Below are positions 34,631-41,837 of a stretch of DNA of 64,000 bases, in pieces. A program made the translations under genes and the position numbers. The stretch spans positions 89,793 to 153,792 of the forward strand of contig JAGBIM010000019.1 in assembly GCA_017934975.1 (NCBI GenBank). Reading direction: 5' to 3'. The notes beneath the pieces are model-generated. The model was not told the origin of the DNA, ran no database searches, and worked only from the letters and a program-made list of their open reading frames with translations. The first letter of the stretch is position 1; every line of letters starts with the position of its first letter. Source of the stretch: Clostridia bacterium. GTDB lineage: Bacteria; Bacillota; Clostridia; Oscillospirales; UBA644.

Positions 34631-34712
34631 ATGGATATAATTTATTATACAAAAAGCTATGTCCAATAAAACTCTCAATTCTTATGTTCTCCAATTTTTT
34701 TGTGGCAATCAT

Positions 34713-34728
34713 TTGAACAGTTGTTCAA
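34713..34728 (+). promoter_or_regulatory. ArsR-family operator 1
   Basis: Inverted repeat TTGAACA-GT-TGTTCAA, six bases before the -35 of the arsR promoter. Same half-site (TTGAACA) as operator 2. Confidence 0.65.
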
Positions 34729-34733
34729 GCGTC

Positions 34734-34762
34734 TTGACAAAGTTTGTCGAGTGGTGTATAAT
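34734..34762 (+). promoter_or_regulatory. Promoter of the metal-resistance operon
   Basis: TTGACA (34734-34739), 17-base spacer, TATAAT (34757-34762), bracketed by two operator-like inverted repeats. Confidence 0.9.
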
Positions 34763-34763
34763 A

Positions 34764-34787
34764 ACACTTGAACAATCATTCAAGTGT
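34764..34787 (+). promoter_or_regulatory. ArsR-family operator 2
   Basis: A 9-base inverted repeat, ACACTTGAA and TTCAAGTGT around a 6-base centre, located just after the -10 box and overlapping the expected transcription start. It fits the SmtB/CadC-type TGAA-N6-TTCA pattern. Bound repressor would block transcription. Confidence 0.72.
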
Positions 34788-34803
34788 AAAGGAGGCTTTT
34801 TTT

Positions 34804-35175
34804 ATGTCCGATCATTGTCATTCTTGCGACGCGGAGGCCTGCGAATATATGCACGTTCACCCCGACCTCATCGAAAAGGTGCGGCAGGGGATGCCCGCGG
34901 AGGAGACGCTGTACGATTTAGCGGAATTGTACAAGGTTTTCGGGGATTCCACCCGCATCAAAATGCTCTACGTTCTCTTTGAGGCGGAGGTCTGCGTGTG
35001 CGACCTTGCCCAGAGTCTGAATATGACCGTTTCCGCCATTTCCCACCAGTTGCGGGTGCTGAAGCAGGCTCGTTTGGTCAAGTCCCGTCGGGAAGGGAAG
35101 ACGGTTTTTTATTCTCTGGCGGACGACCACGTGCGTACCATCATCGATCAGGGAATCAGCCATATTGAAGAATAA
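34804..35175 (+). CDS. ArsR/SmtB-family metal-sensing repressor
   Basis: 123 aa winged-helix repressor. The metal-box motif VCVCDLA (Cys64, Cys66) lies in the recognition region, with extra cysteines at 5, 8 and 13 as in CadC; His109 and His120 near the C-terminus could form a second, alpha-5 type site. This suggests sensing of Cd, Pb or Zn. ATG at 34804 follows AAAGGAGG; an earlier in-frame ATG at 34768 would lie within operator 2. Two matching operators flank the promoter, so it should repress itself and the ATPase downstream. Confidence 0.92.
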   Translation: MSDHCHSCDAEACEYMHVHPDLIEKVRQGMPAEETLYDLAELYKVFGDSTRIKMLYVLFEAEVCVCDLAQSLNMTVSAISHQLRVLKQARLVKSRREGKTVFYSLADDHVRTIIDQGISHIEE

Positions 35176-35192
35176 TTTCGGGAGTACATCAT

Positions 35193-35411
35193 ATGAAAAA
35201 AGTTTATCGCATCGAAAATCTCTGCTGTGCCAACTGCGCCCGCAAAATCGAAGAGGGCATCCAAAAAATCCAAGGGGTCAAGGAAGCAAAAATCGTTTTT
35301 ATGACCATGAAACTGACTTTGGACGTGGAGGACGGGATGCTGGACTCCGTCCTTGCGGAGGCGAAGAAAATCGCCCGTAAGGTGGAGCCGGAATGCGAGA
35401 TCGTCGGATGA
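35193..35411 (+). CDS. Heavy-metal-associated (HMA) domain protein
   Basis: 72 aa ferredoxin-like fold. The metal-binding loop reads LCCANCARKIEEGI, an MxCxxC variant with Leu-Cys in front. Acts as a soluble metal chaperone or as a detached N-terminal domain of the ATPase encoded next, which has no HMA domain of its own. The stop overlaps the likely ATPase start (ATGA), so the two are made in step. Confidence 0.9.
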   Translation: MKKVYRIENLCCANCARKIEEGIQKIQGVKEAKIVFMTMKLTLDVEDGMLDSVLAEAKKIARKVEPECEIVG

Positions 35412-37243
35412 CCAAAAAACAAAAGCGGGACCTGTTCCGCATCCTTTTGGCAGGGGTCTTTTTTGCCCTCGCCTTCCTCCTGCCCTTGGACGGAGGGTGG
35501 CGGGCCATTCCCTTTGCCGTCCCTTATCTGACCGTGGGCTTCCCCGTGCTGAAATCCGCCTTTTTGTCCCTGATTCGCGGCCAATGGATGAACGAAACCT
35601 TCCTGATGACCGTGGCCTCTCTGGGGGCCTTCGTGCTGGGCGAATTTGCGGAGGGTGTGGCGGTGATGCTCTTTTCCGCCGTGGGGGAATTGTTTGAAAG
35701 CTACGCCGTGGGCAAAAGCCGCCGCTCAGTGACCGAGCTGATGTCCCTCTGTCCCGACAAAGCCTCGGTGTTGCGGGAAAACCAATGGGTCGATCTTGCC
35801 CCCGAAGAGGTTGAAATCGGGGATGTTTTTCGGGTTCTTCCCGGGGAAAAGATCCCCTTGGACGGCAAAATTTGTTCGGGAGAATCTTCTCTGGACACCC
35901 GTTCTTTGACGGGGGAAACCCTCCCTCGGGACGTTTCCGAAGGGGACGGCGTGTTGAGCGGATGCGTCAATCTGACGGGCGTTTTGCAGATCCGTGCCGA
36001 AAAAATCTTCGAGGAAAGCACCGCCTCCCGCATTTTGGCCATGGTGGAGGACGCCACGGCAAACCGTGCCAAATCCGAAACCTTCGTTGCCACCTTCGCC
36101 CGTTGGTACACCCCCGTGGTTCTCGCCATCGCCCTCGGCCTCGGGCTGATTCCGCCGCTGTTTTGGGGCGGATGGAGCACGTGGATTTATCGGGCTCTGG
36201 AGTTTTTGGTGGTGTCCTGCCCCTGCGCCTTGGTCATTTCCGTTCCGTTGAGCTATTTCGGCGGCATCGGCGGTGCTTCCCGCTTCGGCGTTTTGGTGAA
36301 GGGCTCCGACCGCTTGGAGGTTCTGGCCAAAACCGATACGGTGGTCTTCGACAAAACGGGAACATTAACCCAAGGGACCTTCCGCGTGACGGAGGTGCTG
36401 GGAAAAGACCCCTCCCTCGTCCTGCAAATTGCCGCCCTCTGTGAGCAGTTTTCCAACCATCCCATCGCAAAATCCCTGCGGGAGGCCTGCAAACTGCCCC
36501 TTTCGGAAGACCGCGTGACCGATCTTTCGGAGGAGTCGGGCTTCGGCGTTTCGGCAAAGGTGGACGGAATCCCCTGCATGGTGGGCAAAGGGGACTGGAT
36601 CCGCAGTCGCGGCATTTTGATTCCCGACGAATTCTCTCCCGCGGGAACCTGCGTTTTCGTGGCAAGAGGCGACGAATGGTTGGGGACGATTTGTCTGGGC
36701 GATCGGGTTCGGGAGAACGCCGCCCAATCCCTCCGCGAACTGCGAAAATTGGGCGTCCGTCGTCTGGAAATGCTGACGGGAGACGGGGATTCCGTTGCGA
36801 AATCCGTGGCACAAACCCTTGCTTTGGACGGATATCGGGCCGAACTTCTGCCTGCGGATAAAGTCGAAGCCCTCCGCACCCTTTCCCGCGAAAAGAAGGG
36901 GACGGTGGTCTTTGTCGGCGACGGCATGAACGACGCCCCCGTTCTGGTCTCCGCCGACGTGGGGATCGCCATGGGCGGCGTGGGCTCCGATGCGGCCATG
37001 GAAGCCGCCGACGCGGTTTTGATGCACGACGACCTGTCTGCTTTGCCCAGAATCCTGCGTCTTGCGCGGAAAACGCACCGAATCGTCCTGCAAAACCTGA
37101 TCTTTTCCATCGCCGTCAAGATCGGCGTGATGGTTCTGATCTCCTTCGGCTTTGCCAATATGTGGTACGCGGTTTTTGCCGACGTGGGGGTCTCGGTGCT
37201 GGCCATTCTCAACGCCATGCGCACGTTATCGAAAAAAATATGA
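35408..37243 (+). CDS. P1B-type heavy-metal ATPase (Zn/Cd/Pb exporter)
   Basis: 611 aa. Pumps divalent soft metals out of the cell. SCPCALVIS (270-278) is the transmembrane metal motif, DKTGT (315-319) the phosphorylation site, SLTGE (166-170) the actuator loop, and GDGMNDAPVL the hinge. The last membrane helices carry a Lys (AVKIGVM) and ADVGVSVLAILNAMR, the mark of Zn/Cd/Pb-type (P1B-2) pumps. The start at 35408 is chosen for its 4-base overlap with the HMA gene; an ATG at 35393 would add five residues. The N-terminal metal-binding domain is missing and is supplied in trans by the preceding gene. Confidence 0.93.
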   Translation: MTKKQKRDLFRILLAGVFFALAFLLPLDGGWRAIPFAVPYLTVGFPVLKSAFLSLIRGQWMNETFLMTVASLGAFVLGEFAEGVAVMLFSAVGELFESYAVGKSRRSVTELMSLCPDKASVLRENQWVDLAPEEVEIGDVFRVLPGEKIPLDGKICSGESSLDTRSLTGETLPRDVSEGDGVLSGCVNLTGVLQIRAEKIFEESTASRILAMVEDATANRAKSETFVATFARWYTPVVLAIALGLGLIPPLFWGGWSTWIYRALEFLVVSCPCALVISVPLSYFGGIGGASRFGVLVKGSDRLEVLAKTDTVVFDKTGTLTQGTFRVTEVLGKDPSLVLQIAALCEQFSNHPIAKSLREACKLPLSEDRVTDLSEESGFGVSAKVDGIPCMVGKGDWIRSRGILIPDEFSPAGTCVFVARGDEWLGTICLGDRVRENAAQSLRELRKLGVRRLEMLTGDGDSVAKSVAQTLALDGYRAELLPADKVEALRTLSREKKGTVVFVGDGMNDAPVLVSADVGIAMGGVGSDAAMEAADAVLMHDDLSALPRILRLARKTHRIVLQNLIFSIAVKIGVMVLISFGFANMWYAVFADVGVSVLAILNAMRTLSKKI

Positions 37244-37249
37244 TTTTTT

Positions 37250-37281
37250 CCCAATTCCCCGTTGACAAACGGGGAATTGGG
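37250..37281. promoter_or_regulatory. 13-bp inverted repeat enclosing the galT -35 box
   Basis: CCCAATTCCCCGT (37250-37262) and ACGGGGAATTGGG (37269-37281) are perfect inverted repeats around TGACAA. The -35 hexamer of the galT promoter lies in and next to the loop. T-runs lie before the repeat but not after, so an operator is likelier than a terminator. Confidence 0.6.
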
Positions 37282-37290
37282 CTGTATAAT
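37262..37290 (+). promoter_or_regulatory. Consensus promoter of galT
   Basis: TTGACA (37262-37267), 17-base spacer, TATAAT (37285-37290). The galT start is at 37331. Confidence 0.9.
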
Positions 37291-37330
37291 AAAAAGTAGA
37301 TTATTATTCGTAAGAGAGAGGATCCGGATT

Positions 37331-38827
37331 ATGATTCAAACCTACCTTCGCCAACTGGTCGCCTACGCGAAAGCATACTGTATGCTCCCCAAGGCCGACG
37401 AATACTACACCTTCAACCGCCTTCTGCTCCTGTTGAATCTGGACGATTGCGGCCCCGAAGAGCCCATCCCTTCCGTGGAAGGCATGACCGGCCCCGACGC
37501 CATTCTCGCCCCCATCGTGGAGTACGCGCTGGCGGAAAAAATCATTGCGGAAGGTCAGGAAGAGGCGTTTTCTGCCCGTTTGATGGACACGGTCTCCCTG
37601 CGTCCCTCGCAGGTTGCCGCCGCTTTTGAAGAAAAGAAAGCCGAACTCGGTCTGAAGGGTGCAACCGATTGGTTCCACGATTATTGCGAAAAGACCGATT
37701 ACGTCAAGCGTTCCGCCATTGAGAAGAACCTGCGGTGGGATGCCAAGGGCGAAAAGGCGGATCTGGTCATCACCGTCAACCTCTCCAAGCCCGAGGTGGA
37801 CAACAAGAAATCTGCCGCTATGCTTCACAAGAAGCCTGCGGGCTATCCCTCCTGCGTCATCTGCCGTCAGAACGAGGGCTTTACGGGTCACGGCACCGTC
37901 CGCGATACCCTGCGTACCATCGACGTAACCTTGGACGGAACTCCCTTCTTCTGGCAATTCTCTCCTTACGCTTATTATTATCAGCACGCCATTATTATCA
38001 ATACCGAGCATACGCCCATGATCGTCAACACCACCGCTCTGCGTCGGTTGATGGATTTCGTGGATCAGTATCCTCATTATTTCATCGGCAGTAACGCCGC
38101 CCTGCCCCGCATCGGCGGATCCTTGCTGGTGCACGATCACTATCAGGGCGGTCTGGAGCAGATGCCCATGCACCGCGCCGATTACCGCACCGTCCTTTCC
38201 GCTCCCGACGCGAAGGTGAAGGTGGGCATTCTGGAATGGTACAACAGCGTGGTCCGCTTTGAGTCGGACGATCGGGACGCCATTTTGGCAACCGCCGCCT
38301 CCGTCATCGAGGCTTGGAAGGATTATTCCAACCCCGCCCTCGGCATTTTGGCCGAAACCAACGGAGAAAAGCACAATTCCTGCTCTCCCGTGGTTCGCCG
38401 CACCGAAACGGGCTATATCATCGATCTGATTCTGCGCAACAATCGCACCGACGAGACCTATCCCGACGGTATTTTCCACGCCCATCCCGAATATCACAAC
38501 ATCAAAAAGGAAAGCATCGGGCTCATCGAGGCCATGGGGTTGTATATTCTCCCCGCCCGTCTCAACCGTCAGTTGTTCCGGGAAACCGCCGCCTTCCTGT
38601 GCGGCGCCCCCTATGACGGAGAGGCTCTGGCCGAGGATATGAAGATTCACCGCGACACCATCGAGCTGCTCCTCGCCCGTCACGGAAACGCTCTCACCCC
38701 CGAGCAGGCGGAAAACGCCATCCGTGCCCGCATCAACGAGGTCTGCGAGGCCATTCTGAAGAATACCGCCGTCTTTGCCGAAGCGGAGGAAGAATCCTTC
38801 CGTGCCTTCATTCTCGGTTGCCTGTAA
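37331..38827 (+). CDS. galT: Class II UDP-glucose-hexose-1-phosphate uridylyltransferase
   Basis: 498 aa. GalT moves UMP between glucose-1-P and galactose-1-P in the Leloir pathway. The length and the SCVICRQNEGFTGHG, PYAYYYQHAI, and GGSLLVHDHYQGGLE stretches are those of the class II (Gram-positive) enzymes; the His of HDHYQ is near the active site. ATG at 37331 follows AGAGAGAGGA. No galK or galE is adjacent. It has its own promoter inside a palindrome, which suggests local control. The stop codon shares one base with the next start. Confidence 0.93.
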   Translation: MIQTYLRQLVAYAKAYCMLPKADEYYTFNRLLLLLNLDDCGPEEPIPSVEGMTGPDAILAPIVEYALAEKIIAEGQEEAFSARLMDTVSLRPSQVAAAFEEKKAELGLKGATDWFHDYCEKTDYVKRSAIEKNLRWDAKGEKADLVITVNLSKPEVDNKKSAAMLHKKPAGYPSCVICRQNEGFTGHGTVRDTLRTIDVTLDGTPFFWQFSPYAYYYQHAIIINTEHTPMIVNTTALRRLMDFVDQYPHYFIGSNAALPRIGGSLLVHDHYQGGLEQMPMHRADYRTVLSAPDAKVKVGILEWYNSVVRFESDDRDAILATAASVIEAWKDYSNPALGILAETNGEKHNSCSPVVRRTETGYIIDLILRNNRTDETYPDGIFHAHPEYHNIKKESIGLIEAMGLYILPARLNRQLFRETAAFLCGAPYDGEALAEDMKIHRDTIELLLARHGNALTPEQAENAIRARINEVCEAILKNTAVFAEAEEESFRAFILGCL

Positions 38828-39018
38828 TGGAATCCAAAAAAAACGTAAAAGGCCGTTGCGAATGTTGCCTTTATTACGAATTTGACGAGAGCTTCGGGTG
38901 CATGGCCTGCACCGTTCCCTTGGACGAGGACGAGGCCCTGCATTACGTCCGCCCCGGCTCTGCCTGCCCTTATTTCCGTTGGTATGACGAATATAAGAGC
39001 GTGCAGAAGCAAAACTGA
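38827..39018 (+). CDS. Small cysteine-rich protein (possibly DUF6472-like)
   Basis: 63 aa. Cysteines in the pattern CECCLYYEFDESFGCMAC and a later ACPYF, with a C-terminal WYDEYKSVQKQ, suggest a small zinc-binding fold. It resembles from memory a clostridial domain of unknown function (DUF6472), but this needs a search. The start overlaps the galT stop (TAATG), so it is coupled to galT. Function unknown. Confidence 0.65.
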   Translation: MESKKNVKGRCECCLYYEFDESFGCMACTVPLDEDEALHYVRPGSACPYFRWYDEYKSVQKQN

Positions 39019-39032
39019 GGGGAGGCATCGAC

Positions 39033-39713
39033 GTGAAAATCACTTGGCTCGGTCAGGCGGGTCTGATGTTTGAGACCCAAGGAAAAACCATCCTCGTGGA
39101 CCCCTATCTCTCCGACAGCGTGGCGAAAATCGAACCCCACAACGTCCGTCGGGTCCCCGTGGAGGAGTCCTTTTTGTCCTTGCGTCCCGACGCCATCCTC
39201 TGCACCCACGATCATCTGGACCATATTGATTTTGAGACGCTGGATCACTATCTTTCCCACGGAAAGTGCTTGATCTTCGCCCCTGCGGGCGGATACGAAA
39301 AACTCTGCAACCGCTACGGACCCCGTCACAATTACGTGGTGGCCTCCGAGGGCTTCCGATGGACGGAAGATGCCTTTACGGTGCGTGGCGTGTATGCGGC
39401 CCATTCCGACCCCAACGCCGTGGGCTACGTTCTCTCCGCCGAAGGAAAGCATTATTATATCACGGGGGATACCCTCTATCACGAGCGGGTGTTCGCTTCT
39501 TTGCCCAATCTGCCTCTGGAGGCGGTCTTTCTCCCCATCAACGGCGTGGGCAACAACATGAACGCCACCGACGCCTCGGATTTCGCCCTGCGTACGGGTG
39601 CAAAATTCGCCGTCCCCCTCCATTTCGGCCTCTTCGATTCCCTTGCCCCTGAGACCTTCACCCATCCCCACCGCATCATCCCCGAATTTTATCAAGAAAT
39701 TGTTTTGAAATGA
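39033..39713 (+). CDS. MBL-fold metallo-hydrolase (UlaG-like)
   Basis: 226 aa. The metallo-beta-lactamase motif THDHLDH supplies the zinc ligands; GDT (in YITGDTLYH) and LPLHFG complete the site. The opening MKITWLGQAGLMFE and the lack of other domains place it with UlaG-type lactonases and related hydrolases. Substrate unknown. GTG start at 39033, with GGGGAGG about 10 bases before. It follows the Cys-rich small gene by 14 bases and ends at a hairpin terminator. Confidence 0.9.
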   Translation: MKITWLGQAGLMFETQGKTILVDPYLSDSVAKIEPHNVRRVPVEESFLSLRPDAILCTHDHLDHIDFETLDHYLSHGKCLIFAPAGGYEKLCNRYGPRHNYVVASEGFRWTEDAFTVRGVYAAHSDPNAVGYVLSAEGKHYYITGDTLYHERVFASLPNLPLEAVFLPINGVGNNMNATDASDFALRTGAKFAVPLHFGLFDSLAPETFTHPHRIIPEFYQEIVLK

Positions 39714-39715
39714 GA

Positions 39716-39742
39716 AAAAGCACTCCGTTTTGGAGTGCTTTT
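39716..39742. terminator. Bidirectional terminator after the MBL hydrolase
   Basis: AAAAGCACTCC (39716-39726) pairs perfectly with GGAGTGCTTTT (39732-39742) over a 5-base loop. The convergent metallopeptidase gene ends 3 bases later. Confidence 0.8.
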
Positions 39743-39744
39743 CG

Positions 39745-40257
39745 TTATTTCAGCAACTTTCTGCGTTCCTCCCAGTCGGGCAAATACCGTTCCACCACGG
39801 CGTAAAAGCGGGCAGAATGGTTTTTCTGTAAAATGTGGGCCAGCTCGTGGACGATGACGTATTCCACCGCCTCTTTCGGGTAGGCCATCAGCCGATAGGA
39901 GTAGCAGATGGAGTTTTTTCCGCTGCAGGAGCCGAATCGGGTTTTCGCTCCCGTGATTTTTACCCCCGTGGGTTGCACGCCCATCACCGCCGCCCATTCT
40001 GCGGTGCGTTTCGGCAGATATTCTTCCGCCTGCCTGCGCAATTCCGCCTGCCGTTGAGGGGATTGCAGATCTTTATGGAAATCCGCCTTTTTTTCGGCGT
40101 TTTTTAAGGTCTTTTCAATCCAGTCCCGATGTTTATCCAGAAAGGCGTCGATGCGTTTTTGGCTCATTTTATAGGGCGCCCGCACGATCACCCGCAGATC
40201 CTTCGTCACTTCCACCGAAACCGTCCTCCGCGCCGACCGAATCAATTCGTATTCCAC
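39745..40257 (-). CDS. YgjP/SprT-like zinc metallopeptidase (DUF45)
   Basis: 170 aa. HELAHILQKNHSARFY carries the HExxH zinc motif and the third His of the M48/SprT clan. The N-terminal ITKDLRVIVRAPYKMS-like segment is typical of YgjP/DUF45 proteins. A GTG at 40257 is chosen because AAGGAGGG lies 6 bases upstream; a longer reading to 40287 would cover that SD. Cytoplasmic. Often annotated as a DNA-protein crosslink or general protein quality peptidase; the role is inferred, not shown. Confidence 0.85.
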   Translation of the reverse strand: MEYELIRSARRTVSVEVTKDLRVIVRAPYKMSQKRIDAFLDKHRDWIEKTLKNAEKKADFHKDLQSPQRQAELRRQAEEYLPKRTAEWAAVMGVQPTGVKITGAKTRFGSCSGKNSICYSYRLMAYPKEAVEYVIVHELAHILQKNHSARFYAVVERYLPDWEERRKLLK

Positions 40258-40440
40258 GGCTCTCCCTCCTTTTTCTTTATTATACACGGATTTCCTTTTC
40301 TTGTCAAGGCGCCCCCTTTCGAAACGAAAACTTTTTGTGTAAGGGGAAAGTGCGACTTCTTTTGTTTAGAAGATCTTCCTGTAATTTATCTCTTTTTTGC
40401 GCTCGTTGGGTTGATGGCGCCCCCTTGGTTTTGCCGTCTC

Positions 40441-40513
40441 CTTTCCCGCTATGGGAAAGGGGAAGGGGGACCGCCGCGCCTGCCTTGAGCGGCGTGGTGG
40501 TGGAAGGGGTTTT
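40441..40513 (+). repeat. GC-rich dispersed repeat, copy B
   Basis: Counterpart of copy A at 33338-33404 in the opposite orientation. Inner palindrome CCGCCGCG/GCGGCG plus an outer CCGCTATGGG-like arm. The region 40258-40595 holds no gene: only a T-rich stretch, this repeat, and a separate hairpin at 40559-40587. The sequence resembles the REP-type intergenic repeats of other bacteria in size and palindromic form. Confidence 0.7.
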
Positions 40514-40558
40514 CGGATGATGGGGATTGAACAAAAGAATATGTTTTTTCTATAGTCT

Positions 40559-40587
40559 CAGGTCCTCCTTCGTCGAAGGAGGACCTG
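40559..40587. other. Perfect 14-bp hairpin at the end of the phage module
   Basis: CAGGTCCTCCTTCG (40559-40572) and CGAAGGAGGACCTG (40574-40587) are perfect inverted repeats. No T-run follows on the minus strand, which transcribes the phage genes, so termination would be imperfect; it may instead protect the 3' end of the transcript. Confidence 0.6.
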
Positions 40588-40595
40588 AATGTCGG

Positions 40596-41354
40596 TTATA
40601 ACTTTGTAACGGTATCCTCATCCACCCACCCGTAGACGTTGGAGGTTTTGTCCGTGTGGATGAGGTGGTAGGGGTGCTTTTTGTCGGGCAGATAGCGGGT
40701 CACCTTCGCAGGGCCGGGGCGGGCGGCGTAACTGCGGGTCCCGTTGGCGGAGGTGTAGTGCCGATTCCCCGAAAACATCACCGTGTCGCCTTCTTTGGGC
40801 GGCATTTTTTCGGCTTCGGGCAGGGGAGAGGACTCTCTTTCATAGGAAATCCAGGGCAATTTTCCGTGCCCCGTCCAGCCTCCGTCGGAAAGATTTGTCA
40901 TTACCACGCCGTCGTACTGCTCCGAAAGGGTGGCCTCCACCACCTTTCCGTCTCCCACGTAGATGCCGATGTGGCCGCTGCGGAATACCGCCTCACCTAC
41001 GGTGATTTTACCGAAATCCTCCGACCGTTCCACCGTTCGGTTTGCCATGGCCGTGGCACCTACGTCGGGCACGCCGTTGCTTTCGTATTTCGCGCCGCCG
41101 AAGGATTTCGTGAAATCCCCCGACCAGCCCCACAGAACCCCTTTGATCAGCCCCACGCAGTCAAAGGCCCAAGGGCGGGCAGGAATTTTCTTGCGCAGAA
41201 TTTCCTGCCGCTTTGCGGAATAACGCTTGGGATACTGGGCCGCCTTCTGACGGATCAATCCCTCGCTCAGGGGTGCCCCGAAGGTGCCCCAAAGATAGAC
41301 GGTTTTTTCCGATACCAAGGCCCGAAGCTTTTCTGCAAATTCCAGATTATTCAT
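40596..41354 (-). CDS. Phage endolysin, NlpC/P60-like with C-terminal wall-binding domain
   Basis: 252 aa. N-terminal cysteine peptidase domain: the catalytic Cys66 is in WAFDCVGLIKG and the His in GHIGIYVGDGKVVEAT. A C-terminal domain of about 70 residues (starting EGDTVMFSGNRHYTSANG and ending YGWVDEDTV) is the SH3-like domain often found in lysins of gut Clostridia phages. No signal peptide, so release depends on the holin. The start overlaps the holin stop by 8 bases. Last gene of the phage module. Confidence 0.9.
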   Translation of the reverse strand: MNNLEFAEKLRALVSEKTVYLWGTFGAPLSEGLIRQKAAQYPKRYSAKRQEILRKKIPARPWAFDCVGLIKGVLWGWSGDFTKSFGGAKYESNGVPDVGATAMANRTVERSEDFGKITVGEAVFRSGHIGIYVGDGKVVEATLSEQYDGVVMTNLSDGGWTGHGKLPWISYERESSPLPEAEKMPPKEGDTVMFSGNRHYTSANGTRSYAARPGPAKVTRYLPDKKHPYHLIHTDKTSNVYGWVDEDTVTKL

Positions 41355-41556
41355 CGGCTTCCTCCTTTTTTCCTCGGTTCATCACCGCCGCCAGGCCTGC
41401 CGCTACCGATGCGGCAAAAAGCCCCAGCAATGCGGTTTTCAGCACCGATCCGTCTTCTGTCCCCACTTCGGTTACGGTGGCCAGCAGATTTGCGGCCAGA
41501 TACCCCAAAGCGGCCTGTCCGAAGGTGCGTAATGCACGATAAAGCCATTCTTTCAT
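41347..41556 (-). CDS. Phage holin
   Basis: 69 aa. Two hydrophobic helices (about residues 8-28 and 43-62) with a short charged loop and a basic C-terminal tail (MNRGKKEEADE). The pattern WLYRALRTFGQAALGYLAANL resembles the r1t-type holins. ATG at 41556 follows AAGGAGG by 5 bases; an upstream frame extension would add eight residues. It lies next to the endolysin gene, as in most phages. Confidence 0.85.
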   Translation of the reverse strand: MKEWLYRALRTFGQAALGYLAANLLATVTEVGTEDGSVLKTALLGLFAASVAAGLAAVMNRGKKEEADE

Positions 41557-41566
41557 GTGTTCCTCC

Positions 41567-41827
41567 TTATTGATGTGCATTTTTGTTCAGATGCTTTTCC
41601 AGATCGTTCTTTGCCTGCGTCACGTTTCCGTCGCAACCCATCTGCTTCAGCCCGTCCAGGCAGGCCAGAACGCCGTAGCAGATCACGCCCATTTCGGTTT
41701 TCACCCGATCGATTTCCCGATCCTGATGTTTTTGATCCAGCCAGAAACGGACGATCTTCACCGCCGCCGTGGAGAGTACCGTGATTGCACCGACGATGGC
41801 AGATGCCGTAAGAATTAATTCGATCAT
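41567..41827 (-). CDS. Small phage membrane protein near the holin
   Basis: 86 aa. One N-terminal hydrophobic helix (residues 4-24), then a charged helix (DQKHQDREIDRVKTEMG) and a C-terminal YGVLACLDGLKQMGCDGNV segment. This type is common beside holins in phages of gut Clostridia, where it is often misnamed as a transporter. Function is not established; a holin partner or antiholin is possible. Confidence 0.75.
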   Translation of the reverse strand: MIELILTASAIVGAITVLSTAAVKIVRFWLDQKHQDREIDRVKTEMGVICYGVLACLDGLKQMGCDGNVTQAKNDLEKHLNKNAHQ

Positions 41828-41837
41828 GGCGCCTCCT

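Noticed and set aside
37250..37281. Intrinsic terminator of the metal ATPase gene
   Set aside because: The stem is strong but no T-run follows it on either strand; the T-run lies upstream of the stem. Treated as an operator-like site instead.
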